Assembly: GCA_017893485.1 (NCBI GenBank)
Contig: CM030358.1
Coordinates: 144,846,393 to 144,910,392 of the forward strand
Origin: Hemerocallis citrina
Lineage: Eukaryota; Streptophyta; Magnoliopsida; Asparagales; Asphodelaceae
DNA length: 64,000 nucleotides
Reading direction: 5' to 3'
Shown: positions 55,901 through 64,000 of the stretch, one piece after another
How positions within the stretch are numbered: position 1 is the stretch's first letter
Layout: each line of letters opens with the position of its first letter
Notes under the pieces: generated by a model
Database searches by the model: none
What the model saw: only the letters and a program-made list of their open reading frames with translations
Told to the model about the DNA's origin: nothing
Program-made: the position numbers and the translations under genes

Positions 55901-58052
55901 ATTGTATATTATGGTACCAGATAATCATCATAATGAAAGCTATTCTTTTGTAAATATCTTGGAGAACAATTAGCTACTTTGTAGCTACATTATTTATGCT
56001 TGTGTTTACTTATACAATTGTACCATTTATTCAAGGACAGGGAAAACATTACTGGCAAAAACTTTGGCCCGTTTTGTGAATGTTCCTTTTGTTATTGCTG
56101 ATGCAACTACACTTACCCAGGCAAGTTTCCTCCCATCTCTTTTGTATATTTGGAGACCGGGAACATATTTTACTTATGCAGTGCTAAATCAGTTAATAAT
56201 CAAATTTACTGATGTAAAATTTGCTGCTTTGGGACAAACTCCCCGTAAGATGGATGATGGAAGAGAAGTTCCATTATGTTAATTAGATTCTCTTAGCTAT
56301 TAATTAGTAATTGATCATTCGAGGTGTATGACGCCTTTATTTGGTCATTGACTTGTTTTATTACTTGTAGTAATCTCTCTAGACGTCACATGTCGTAATC
56401 CTTGAGAGAGTTCCAATTTGGGCACCTCGAAGTTAATACACTGTCATAGTTCAGAATGAAATGTCTGTTTATTCAAATTGTTTCCTAGATCCGTTTTAGG
56501 AAGCTGATGTGTTCACATTCTACATGCATTCAATATCATAATAGTATGACCCTGATTTACTGATGTTATCATTTACAGTGGGTGATCATGGGTTTTTACT
56601 CTTAAAGTAGTTTTCACATGTGAATTGGATGTAAAGTTGGAATAAATTGTTTGGGGTGAGATGTGTCAGCACTGCTTTGGTTTCCGAGGGAATTTGCCTA
56701 AGAGGTCAACAAGGCTCATTAGAACATTAGTTCACTTAGTCCTTTCCTGTGGCCATCATCTTCCTGGTTCCTACTATATTTCTGTGGTTAGTAGTTAGTT
56801 CAACTTCTTAAAGGTCAGGTATATTGTGAATGAAGAATAGAGGAGGCACTTGAAAATGATTTGGGTAATTTTGTTTTCTATTCTTTTCTGTCAGTCTGCT
56901 GCGTTCATAATCCTTGAGTGGACTCTGAAAGTGTTGTGCGTGAACTTGAAATAGGGAGGTCAGGTACGTACCATATGATAGAGGTTGTGTGGATGTGAAT
57001 ATGAGGCTATGAATAGATATGACACTGACTGCGGAAACATCAATACTGGTATTGCATGACATGCAGATAGGACCACCTTATATATTCAACTACACCCAGG
57101 ATACACTATATTAACTCAAAAACCATTTATTCAATGTCTAGATAGGTAGGCTAGAAAAAATTTATACAAGAAGTTGGGGGTTTGGTTTGCATTGTGGTCT
57201 GGACACTCATTTTCGGTTACTTGAAGATACTCAGGCTTCAGAGTCCTATCTGTAGTAATTTAAAATTTGTTTGAAATGCTTGCAAGTTTACTATATAGTC
57301 TATTCAACTTGAATTTCCCTCTGTATTTACTGAATTGTAGCATGAATTGGAAATGTTGATTACTATTTTCACTAGATTAAATGCACGGGCAATTCATGTC
57401 AATTATAATGGGAGGAGACAATGACTGACCTCCCATATTCCCATTACATGTAGTAGTAGTACAGATATGGGATGGTAGATGCAAACGAAGTGAAAATGGA
57501 ACATTCCTGGACAATGTATTCTATCTTTAGGAGGGACTGGTTACCTTTGTCCACTGTTCAATTGTCTTTTGAAGTAGCAAGTATCAATGTCACGTTATGT
57601 CAGGTGTGCAAATCCGTACACATACACACACACAAATGCAGACATACAGTGCACTGTTAATCATCCAGCTGTGTATAATTTTGTGTTTTGGTGGATCAGT
57701 GAAGGAAATTCACATCCTGAACTCTCTCTTTCTTTCATGTCTAGCTAAGCAACTTGAAAGTGCAACACTAGGAATTAGGGAACACTACGGGGAATACTAA
57801 TAAGCTCTAGAAACTAGAGCCTCTAGTGTTCAATTTTGTTTTGATTCATATCAATTGTGGTCTTATGTTCTAAGTGTATGTTTATTTTGGTAGTTTTAGT
57901 TGTTGTAACAAGTGAACAATATAATGATCGCTGTTTGGTCAATGTTTGGTGCTTCTTCTGGGTGATCTTGGCTTGACATGAAATTATTTTGTGATTTGCA
58001 GGCTGGATATGTTGGCGAAGATGTGGAGTCTATATTATACAAACTTCTTACG
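49514..58052 (+). CDS. CLPX: CLPX, ATPase subunit of the mitochondrial Clp protease (5' part, five exons)
   Basis: Exons: 49514-49945, 52836-52894, 53068-53168, 56041-56120, 58002-58052; 723 nt, 241 codons, no stop. ClpX is the AAA+ unfoldase that feeds substrates to ClpP in the mitochondrial matrix. Exon 1 encodes a Ser/Arg-rich targeting-type N-terminus ([18 protein letters not shown]), a Gly-rich linker and [20 protein letters not shown]. Exon 2 gives [15 protein letters not shown]. Exons 3-4 give [20 protein letters not shown] (Walker A). Exon 5 gives [16 protein letters not shown]. No Cys4 zinc-finger pattern is visible in the N-terminus. Intron 4 begins GC instead of GT. Walker B (YIDEVDK) and all later exons are not found before 64000. 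ATG 49514 is the first ATG in frame. It could be an intact gene with a very long intron, or truncated. Confidence 0.85.
50925..51830. mobile_element. Non-autonomous hAT-like element in CLPX intron 1
   Basis: 906 bp with TIR-like ends TGGGGATGGCATCCGGGTCG and, on the other strand, TAGGGTTGGCAAACGGGTCG. The 8-bp flanks ATCTTGGG and ATCTAGGG form a target duplication with one mismatch. The subterminal GGGTCGGGT/ACCCGACCC repeats are typical of plant hAT MITEs. No transposase. Confidence 0.7.
51346..51518. repeat. Long hairpin nested inside the hAT-like element
   Basis: Arms of about 65 bp (CCCACCCTAGCTATTTATAG ... CTATAAATAGCTAGGGTGGG) flank a loop of about 40 bp. It could be a small foldback insertion or a small-RNA precursor. 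Confidence 0.7.
52929..52961. repeat. ATT microsatellite in CLPX intron 2
   Basis: About eleven ATT units. Confidence 0.85.
53409..54472. mobile_element. Mutator-like MITE in CLPX intron 3, split by a solo LTR
   Basis: TIRs GGTAAATTTTAGGAAACCTA and, on the other strand, GGTAAATTTCAGTAAACCCA, extending about 60 bp. The exact 11-bp direct duplication CTATTACAAAA is at 53398-53408 and 54473-54483. The TIR resembles that of the MITE at 6447-6912 in its first ten bases. Confidence 0.75.
53672..54138. mobile_element. Solo LTR nested in the MITE
   Basis: 467 bp from CGTAACACCCCG to CGGGGCATTACA. The exact 5-bp duplication AGATT is at 53667-53671 and 54139-54143. It contains CCCATATCGGAAATC (promoter-type segment common in plant LTRs) and a TA repeat at 53730-53765. 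Orientation unclear. Confidence 0.7.
54491..55161. mobile_element. Tourist-like (PIF/Harbinger) MITE in CLPX intron 3
   Basis: 671 bp with perfect terminal inverted repeats GAGCATCCACAACGGTT and the 3-bp target duplication TTA on both sides. The interior repeats ATTTTGCCATTTT and TTCCGTC. Confidence 0.8.
55165..56040 (+). other. Remainder of CLPX intron 3
   Basis: No repeats or coding signals recognised; it ends in a weak pyrimidine tract and TCAAGGACAG. Confidence 0.5.
56121..58001 (+). other. CLPX intron 4 (GC-AG)
   Basis: 1881 bp starting GCAAGT and ending GATTTGCAG. Short CA-rich patch near 57620. No inserted element identified. Confidence 0.7.
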
Positions 58053-58159
58053 GTATTTGTGAAGCCTATCCTATAAAAGCATCAATTTGGTTTATTTTTG
58101 ACTTTTTTCCCTCTATTTTTCTTCTGTTCATCGATTTGTTCTCTTTTCCACTAGCCAAC

Positions 58160-58489
58160 CCTGCATATTTGGAATAAAGGCTTGTTGTGCTGTTAATTTG
58201 TCTTTTCTATATATATACACACACGCTCGCACACACATATAGTTCTCACGATAAGGTGCTTGTGCTGTTAATTTGTTTCTCTGTATATATATATATGGAA
58301 TAAAGGCTTGTTGTGCTGTTAATTTGTCTTTTCTATATATATACACACACGCGTGCACAGACATATAGTTCTCACGATAATGTGCTTGTGGTGTTAATTT
58401 GTTTCTCTCTGTATGTGTGTGTAAATATATATGTATATGGAATAAAGGCTTGTTGTGCTGTTAATTTGTTTCTCTCTCTCTCTCTTTTT

Positions 58490-58546
<57 letters not shown>
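58160..58546. repeat. Tandem TTGTGCTGTTAATTTGT units and TA microsatellite
   Basis: GGAATAAAGGCTTGTTGTGC occurs three times (58170, 58299 and 58439 approximately) with CACACACGC and TATATA patches between. It ends in a TA repeat at about 58494-58545. Confidence 0.7.
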
Positions 58547-58547
<1 letters not shown>

Positions 58548-58743
58548 TTCCATTACAAACGCTACTGTAGCGTTTGCAAACGTGCACACCACTTAACCCG
58601 TCATTGGCGATGACAAGTTAAGGCAAAACACATAATCCGTCATTGGCGATGACGGGTTATGTGTTTTGCCTTAACCCGTCATCGCCAATGACGGGTTAAG
58701 TGGTGTGCACGCGTTTGCACAACATTTGCGTTTGTAATGGAAG
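58547..58743. mobile_element. Foldback MITE (near-perfect hairpin)
   Basis: 197 bp: ends CTTCCATTACAAACGC and its exact complement. The interior arms (CACTTAACCCGTCATTGGCG ... CGCCAATGACGGGTTAAGTG) pair almost completely. Confidence 0.8.
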
Positions 58744-58774
58744 ATAGCTCATATATATATATATATATGGGAGT

Positions 58775-59085
58775 GATCATGAGAGAACTAGTTCTCACGA
58801 TAAGCGTCGTGTGAACTCCTTACATAGCCATCACATAGATGATCCGAACCGTTCATATTGTTTAGAATGACTAAAATAGTCTAAATATGTAAAATCAAGT
58901 CACTTGATATTCGTTTGTCCATCATGCATGGATAAATAAATCTCATATGACTTGATTTCTCATCCATTGACTAATTTAGACTTGTAGATCAAAATGAACA
59001 TTTAGATTTTTCAATTTATATCCCCCAAAAAAATTCACACGTGGTTCTCACGGAAGGAGTTATCACATGATGATAGGCCTTATAT
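58775..59085. mobile_element. Possible degraded foldback element
   Basis: The interior arms around AAATCAAGTCACTTGATATT and the downstream AAATCTCATATGACTTGATT pair imperfectly. It shares segments with the element at 59231-59551. The ends are not convincing. Confidence 0.4.
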
Positions 59086-59113
59086 ATTTATATATTAAAT
59101 ATATATGGGCACT

Positions 59114-59203
59114 GCTCCATTGCAAACCACCTAGGCCGCTCTTGGGAACAACGATCTTGGTGGTTTTCATGCGTTTTCACAATATTTGCGTTTGCAATGG
59201 AGC
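59114..59203. mobile_element. Short foldback element
   Basis: 90 bp with ends GCTCCATTGCAAAC and GTTTGCAATGGAGC. The ends resemble those of 58547-58743 (C..CCATT.CAAAC), so it is probably the same family. Confidence 0.6.
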
Positions 59204-59230
59204 ATTACTCTCTCTATATATATAGACAAA

Positions 59231-59551
59231 CCTTCCGTTGTGCACTCGCCATGGTGTGCACTCAGCCTTCGGGCCATCACATGGATGATCCAAACCGTTT
59301 ACATTGATCTACACGTCTACATTAGTCTAAATATATAAAATCAAGTTATTTGAAATTCATTTGTCCATCTATCATGTCATTAAAAAAAAAAACGATATTC
59401 AGCCATATAATTTTGTAACACTTAGTGCATGGGCGAATGAATTTTAAATAACTTGATTTTATATATTTAGACTAATTTAGACGTGTAGATCAATGTGAAC
59501 GGTTTGGATCATCGATACGAAGGGCCGAAGGCCGAGTGCACAATGGAAGGG
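59231..59551. mobile_element. Long foldback MITE
   Basis: 321 bp. Arms of about 130 bp (CTTCCGTTGTGCACTCGCC... and the right end) pair through GATCCAAACCGTTTACATTG and ATATAAAATCAAGTTATTTG. It is followed by CT and TA microsatellites to 59660. Confidence 0.75.
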
Positions 59552-59603
59552 GACTCTCTCTGAGTGCACAACGCAAGGGGACTCTCTCTCTCTCTCTCTC
59601 TCT

Positions 59604-59664
<61 letters not shown>

Positions 59665-59718
59665 TATTTACTATTGGAGTATATGATAAATTTGCTTCTT
59701 AATTGTCTTCTGCTGTAG

Positions 59719-59754
59719 TGGATAATTGTGAAGGAAGAGACTATCGTTGTGTTG
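59719..59754 (+). pseudogene. Candidate degraded CLPX exon 6
   Basis: A 36-nt segment with a good acceptor (TTCTGCTGTAG) and donor (GTAAGT). Its end (ATCGTTGTGTTG) resembles the expected exon that encodes ADYNV...GIVYI, but it is about 10 nt short and translates poorly. If it is the true exon, the gene is broken. Confidence 0.3.
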
Positions 59755-60900
59755 GTAAGTTGATATGCAACTCACACATCCTTTAAGTTTATGAGAAGAA
59801 CCTTATCTAGAAGTTATGACCTTGGTAGGATGTTGGCCTGGTGTTCACCTCACTTCTTTGGTATGTTGCGCCAATGCTTGTCTGTGCATATACCAATTTA
59901 GAAGTCATTACATCTATGTGGCGGCCGGGGGGCAGAGGGGGGGGGGGGGGGGGGGGGTTATTTCAAATTGGGGCCACCTTGAGGCCACACACCTGGTGCA
60001 TGTGTGAGCTTGTGTGTGCCGGCAGGCTGAAACAGGATTGGGGTTGAGGGAATGATTGTATTGAAGTAAAATTACTTTATTTGTGACCAAATAATTGTGG
60101 AAAATATTTTGTTGCTAATTGCCTGTTTACGAGCATGTGCACCAAAGCATTGTGAGGCGGCATGATAATGGGAGTGCATAAACTCTGTTTGAGGATACAA
60201 AAGATGGTGATGTTAACCATAGTTTAAAAGGATTAGCCAATCACAATGTGGATCGGATTGGTTTTGGTCCTTTTGGATGAGGGCGATGGGGTTGGCAGTT
60301 CGGATTAGGATTGATCAGATTTGATGGGTCGAGGACGATACCACTGCAAATTTTAAAAAACAAATAAATTGATCGATTAAATTTTTTTAATCATGAAATA
60401 GTATATTTATTAATAAAAATTAAAAATTAATTTATTTTTTTAATAAAATATTATTTTATTACTGATGACTATGAAGATGCCCATCAAGATAAAAAGAAAC
60501 TTGTGGAATGATCTTGAAGATAAAGACTGTTAAAACCTAGCAAATGCAATGGAAGAATGATCAACTGAATAATCAAACGAAACATCAACAATTAAACAAA
60601 GCAAAAGACAAGACTAATTTTACTGCTGAAACATGAATTCTACTATTTGTAGACAGTATGATGAACCGTAATTGTTAATCAATAGTAGCATAATCTCAAC
60701 TATTAATAAACAGTAATTGTAGGATGAATCTTACTACTATGCAATAGTAAAATACAATAGGACAAAACCCATTGCCGAACAAACAGAAAAACATAGAAAA
60801 ACATCATCTTAGAATCTCAGATAGAGGATCCAAAGCCAGATGCCTTCTCTATAAATAGAGGGCATATGGTTTCACGAGAAGAGGAGCTCAGATTAATACT
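59755..60900. other. Unassigned sequence with a 22-base G run
   Basis: G run at 59937-59958; A/T-rich near 60360-60470. No CLPX exon encoding DEVDK or later motifs is visible. Confidence 0.5.
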
Positions 60901-61193
60901 CAAAGGCCATGAGCGGAGAGAAATCAAATTCGCTTAATTTTGTAACATTTCGAAGTTAGATCGTATTTCTTTCAATTCAAGTAATTGTATAATCTAATGG
61001 CTTAGCTTAAGATTTAGGATCTTTCTCGGATCTTTCTTACATTTCATTCACTATCAAGTGACTTCATTTCCTTCTTAAATTTATCAAATTTTATCAATAC
61101 AATTTGGTTTTAAGTATTCTTCTACCTTTTACTTCTTTTTTGTCCTTTTTTTGTTGTAACCTGGATTAGTTTGAGATAAGTTTGGTATCAGTG
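60850..61193 (+). mobile_element. LTR-like fragment with TATA box and iMet-like PBS
   Basis: TATAAATAG near 60850, then a leader-like segment, then TGGTATCAGTG at 61183-61193. The segment 60938-61090 recurs inverted at 61911-62080. LTR borders were not resolved. Confidence 0.4.
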
Positions 61194-61910
61194 TTACTAA
61201 CTATTGGCCGGGTTCTGCCATTATGTCAGGATAGTCGTTACGGTTTAGTCTGGATCAGGTTTTAAACAACACAATCTAAGAGTGACACAATAACAAAGAC
61301 CACGAATTGGCGATATTGAACAATTTTTATGAGAACATATAATTTTGACAATAAAATCAACAATGAAGAAATATCAACATCAAGAATAGACCAAATTTAA
61401 AAAATTTGGGCCTTATCAAAGGTTCCAAGAAACCAAATTTACCAAAATATCAAAGGCGCCTTCAAATTTTTATCAAATTATACTATCAAAACGATAGAAA
61501 GAGACATTCCAAACTACATAACCTAGCACAAATTTTATTTTGGATAAATTAATCATAGGAAAATACAAAAGAAAGTATAATTATTTACATATAAGACTTG
61601 TTCAGATTGTAGTCCAACCCATGCACAAAAAAAGTTCAAACCATTTTTTTTTATAGCTAAGAGATAGCAAAATTGAAGGTTTCAAAAAATCATTTTTTTG
61701 TATGGAAGAAACAAGTCCTCTTTAATGATCGAACAATGGTTAGAACAAAAGCTTTTTTTTTTTATATGACACTTTTCTATATGAACATGTGTTTTTTTTA
61801 TTTGTTCAACAGTGGATATGGCTCAAATATCAGGATACAATCAAACTTATCCCGGACACAATGAAAATAAACAAAAAGAATTTATCACTGAAAATCAAAA
61901 CTGAATTGAT

Positions 61911-62080
61911 AAAGTTTCATTAACTTTACAAAGGAAATGAAGTCACTTAATAATGAAGGAAATACAAGAAAGATATGTGAAAGCTCCTACGAATCTTGAT
62001 CTAAGCCATTTGATTGTCTACTAATTCCATCGGTAGAAATACAGTTGATGTAAAACTCCAAAACGTTACAAAAAGGTAAG
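61911..62080 (-). repeat. Inverted copy of the LTR-like segment
   Basis: On the minus strand it matches 60938-61090 (shared GGAAATGAAGTCACTT, AAGAAAGAT, TAAGCCATT and GTTACAAAA), with many differences. The two copies face each other across about 820 bp. Confidence 0.6.
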
Positions 62081-62367
62081 GGGGTTATGATATTCTTCAT
62101 CTCCGGGGCGATTTCATCTCCTAGGCGATTTCACTCATCTTCTTTGTCTTGATTGGCATCTTCATAGTCATCATTGTTCTCATTCTCAAGTTTCTCATAA
62201 ACATCCTCATGATTGTATACCAATTGTTCAGAGATTGAGTTCTTGATATCTATTGGATTGTCAATGTTCTTTGTCTAGACACCATTCTCTTTTAATGAGT
62301 CTGTTTAAACTGTCTTGAATAGAGTCAACCACAACCGTTTATTTGTTATTGAACAATAGTTTGATGA

Positions 62368-62559
62368 ATGATTATGGAAGTTATATATACTAAGACAATT
62401 GATGAAAAGTATATAAAGAAGAAAATAGATCTTCATATGAATTCTACTGATTTGGACAAGGCTTATAATAAAGTCACTACGGAGATTGTGCGGTCAGTTT
62501 TAGAAAAAAAACAAGTGTCTAGTAGTTATATCGATTTCATCAAGGATATACTAGTATAA
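62368..62559 (+). pseudogene. LINE reverse transcriptase fragment
   Basis: MNSTDLDKAYNKVTTEIVRS and VLEKKQVSSSYIDFIKDILV match the region around the first catalytic Asp of plant LINE RT (usually DLEKAYDKV...LEKKGVS..YI..IKDMY). It is cut on both sides. Confidence 0.65.
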
Positions 62560-63502
62560 CCCTGTGCAAATTGCACAGACTAAAATAATTTTGAGGGACT
62601 CATAAAATTGTATGCAACTCCAAAAAAGTGAGAGAATTGAGAAAAATGACCTCTTCAATGGTATAATTTAGTGAAATTTATCCTAAAAATTACCCGCATA
62701 GCTTGGTCTTCGTGTACATCTTGGCCGACAGCACCTAGGATTTGGTCAACCTCATTTTGACCCTTCCTTCCCTCCCATTCCCCTCCCAAATTCACACCCT
62801 CTCCCATGCTACCCTCCTCTCCACATCTCTACGACTCTTGACCGCCGCGACGTCCCCCTATCCGACACCCCCTCCACCTCAACATGCACACGTGCTTCAT
62901 CTTCTACCTCCGAACATACACAAAGAACCCATGGAATCATGGCTATAAGTCGGTGTTTTAAAACTCGGATTTCGGACTTATCTTGGCAAGGGGTGTTTCG
63001 TCTCAGATCGGAGATATCGGAGATTTCGGAGAAATGTGATAATCTTGGATGTTCATTTCGGACACTCAAACATTTTTTTTTGTTACCAAACAAAATATTA
63101 TATGTTCTACATGTCATTTATCATATAAAATATTGTATAATGTAACTAATAACATGAATCAATCATCATAAATATTTGCAGAATTTAACAACAATATAAA
63201 AGAGAATGTAATATAAGTATATAATTAAATTGAATTTGCATTGATTAGAAAAATTATATTAGTTAATAGACTTACTTGACTTTGCATATACACAAACAAT
63301 AGATAGACGAAATTTTTACATTTTCTTAGCTAAAGGCCCTATATTGAGAGACTCATATGCAAAAAGTAAAAAAGTTATATATTCACAATAACATTGGTGT
63401 CTATTTCGGCCGGTATTTTGGTAATTTCGGCAATATTTCGGCCGATATTTCAGCAATTTCGGACTAAATCTACACAATTCGATCCAAAACGATATGGAGT
63501 AT
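62560..63502. other. Unassigned repeats
   Basis: A C/T-rich block at 62755-62900, then a segment with repeated ATATCGGAGATTTCGG (63005-63040) and TTTCGGC units (63405-63460) that looks like a degraded MITE. No coding region supported. Confidence 0.35.
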
Positions 63503-64000
63503 TGTTGCCGCTGAATCTGGTGTAGGGGCAATAGTTAGAATTTGTGGATTCTTGAGAAAACGAACAAGTCAAACCTGTTGACCTGTTGACCTTCACCAAC
63601 TTGTTGACTTGGTCTCTTGCCGCTGCTGTGAACCTGCAAAAAGTGCGAAACACCGGGATGGATCCCGGCGACGCACCCTCTGATGCTCTTGTCAGTAATC
63701 CGAATGATTATGAAAGAGCTTTAACTGGAAAAAGATTGATTACCTTCTTATGGTGGGGGGAGAGGAGTTTTTATAGTCGCCTTAGAGATCCGTTTCGAGA
63801 TAAGAACATATCTCTACTTTTCGGTGTGAATGGATAGAAGTGGTCACTTCTTAGGGATAATTATGAATCCGAATTCGTCTTTATCCTTCTGGACTGGTTT
63901 ATAACAAGTTGGGACCCGTACCTAGTAAGACAGATCCGTTTATGGGTTGTTGGGCTTTGAAGAAAGATCCAATCCCCATTTCAGACCCGTTTGTAGGTGA
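63503..64000. repeat. Third LTR of the old Tat family, cut by the window
   Basis: Begins TGTTGCCGCTGAATCTGGTG and follows the 48011-48619 LTR through the conserved block (63661-63698) and the TTTTTATAGTCGCC promoter segment. It diverges by substitutions and small indels. The rest of the element, if any, lies right of the window. Confidence 0.75.

Noticed and set aside
59937..59958. 22-base G run as a G-quadruplex or functional motif
   Set aside because: A pure homopolymer can form such structures but may also be an assembly or sequencing artefact; nothing else supports function.
62755..62940. Captured host gene exon (Pro-rich C/T block)
   Set aside because: No splice signals or recognisable domain; translation is low complexity.

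Overview
This is a flowering-plant nuclear genomic window. The evidence is plant LTR retrotransposon lineages (Athila-, Tekay- and Tat-like), PIF/Harbinger-, hAT- and Mutator-type non-autonomous elements, LINE remnants and one spliced host gene with long introns. The species cannot be named from the sequence. Apart from that host gene, nearly everything is transposable-element DNA, and most of it is one nested stack.

Layout. 1-5833: a young Athila-like element (5' LTR cut by the window edge) with one ORF fusing Gag to two short remnants of pol. 5834-6174: the 3' end of a LINE. 6447-6912: a small Mutator-like MITE. 6923-49169: a small Mutator-like foldback element whose two arms are now 41 kb apart because an old Tat-like Ty3/gypsy element (7244-48619, minus strand) inserted in it. 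That Tat element in turn holds three insertions: (i) a Tekay-like chromovirus (7587-18795, plus strand, decayed pol, apparently two introns) inside its left LTR; (ii) a young protein-less LARD with 3.8 kb LTRs (20773-31330, minus strand); (iii) a LARD-related solo LTR (35045-47950), itself carrying a young Tat element (36126-45365, minus strand) with intact gag-pro, a four-exon antisense gene and a 177-bp tandem array, but no RT or integrase. Most junctions carry matching 5-bp (LTR) or 9-bp (Mutator-type) target duplications.

49179-58052 onward: the 5' half of a plant mitochondrial-type CLPX gene (plus strand), five recognisable exons ending after the Walker A region, with introns containing hAT, Mutator-like, solo-LTR and Tourist-like insertions. 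58053-64000: a large intron or 3' region with foldback elements, AT/CT microsatellites, inverted LTR-like segments, a LINE RT fragment and, at the right edge, another LTR of the outer Tat family.

Most notable signal: a perfect 10-bp palindrome, CAGTCGACTG, occurs mostly in pairs 20 bp apart (10-bp palindrome, 10-bp gap, 10-bp palindrome) in two unrelated young retrotransposons, the Athila-like element and the LARD. Each pair could be a two-site protein-binding array or a 10-bp-stem RNA hairpin. A second theme is loss of pol: four of the five retrotransposons that retain internal sequence keep gag, gag-pro or nothing, and only the decayed Tekay element has a full gag-pol layout.
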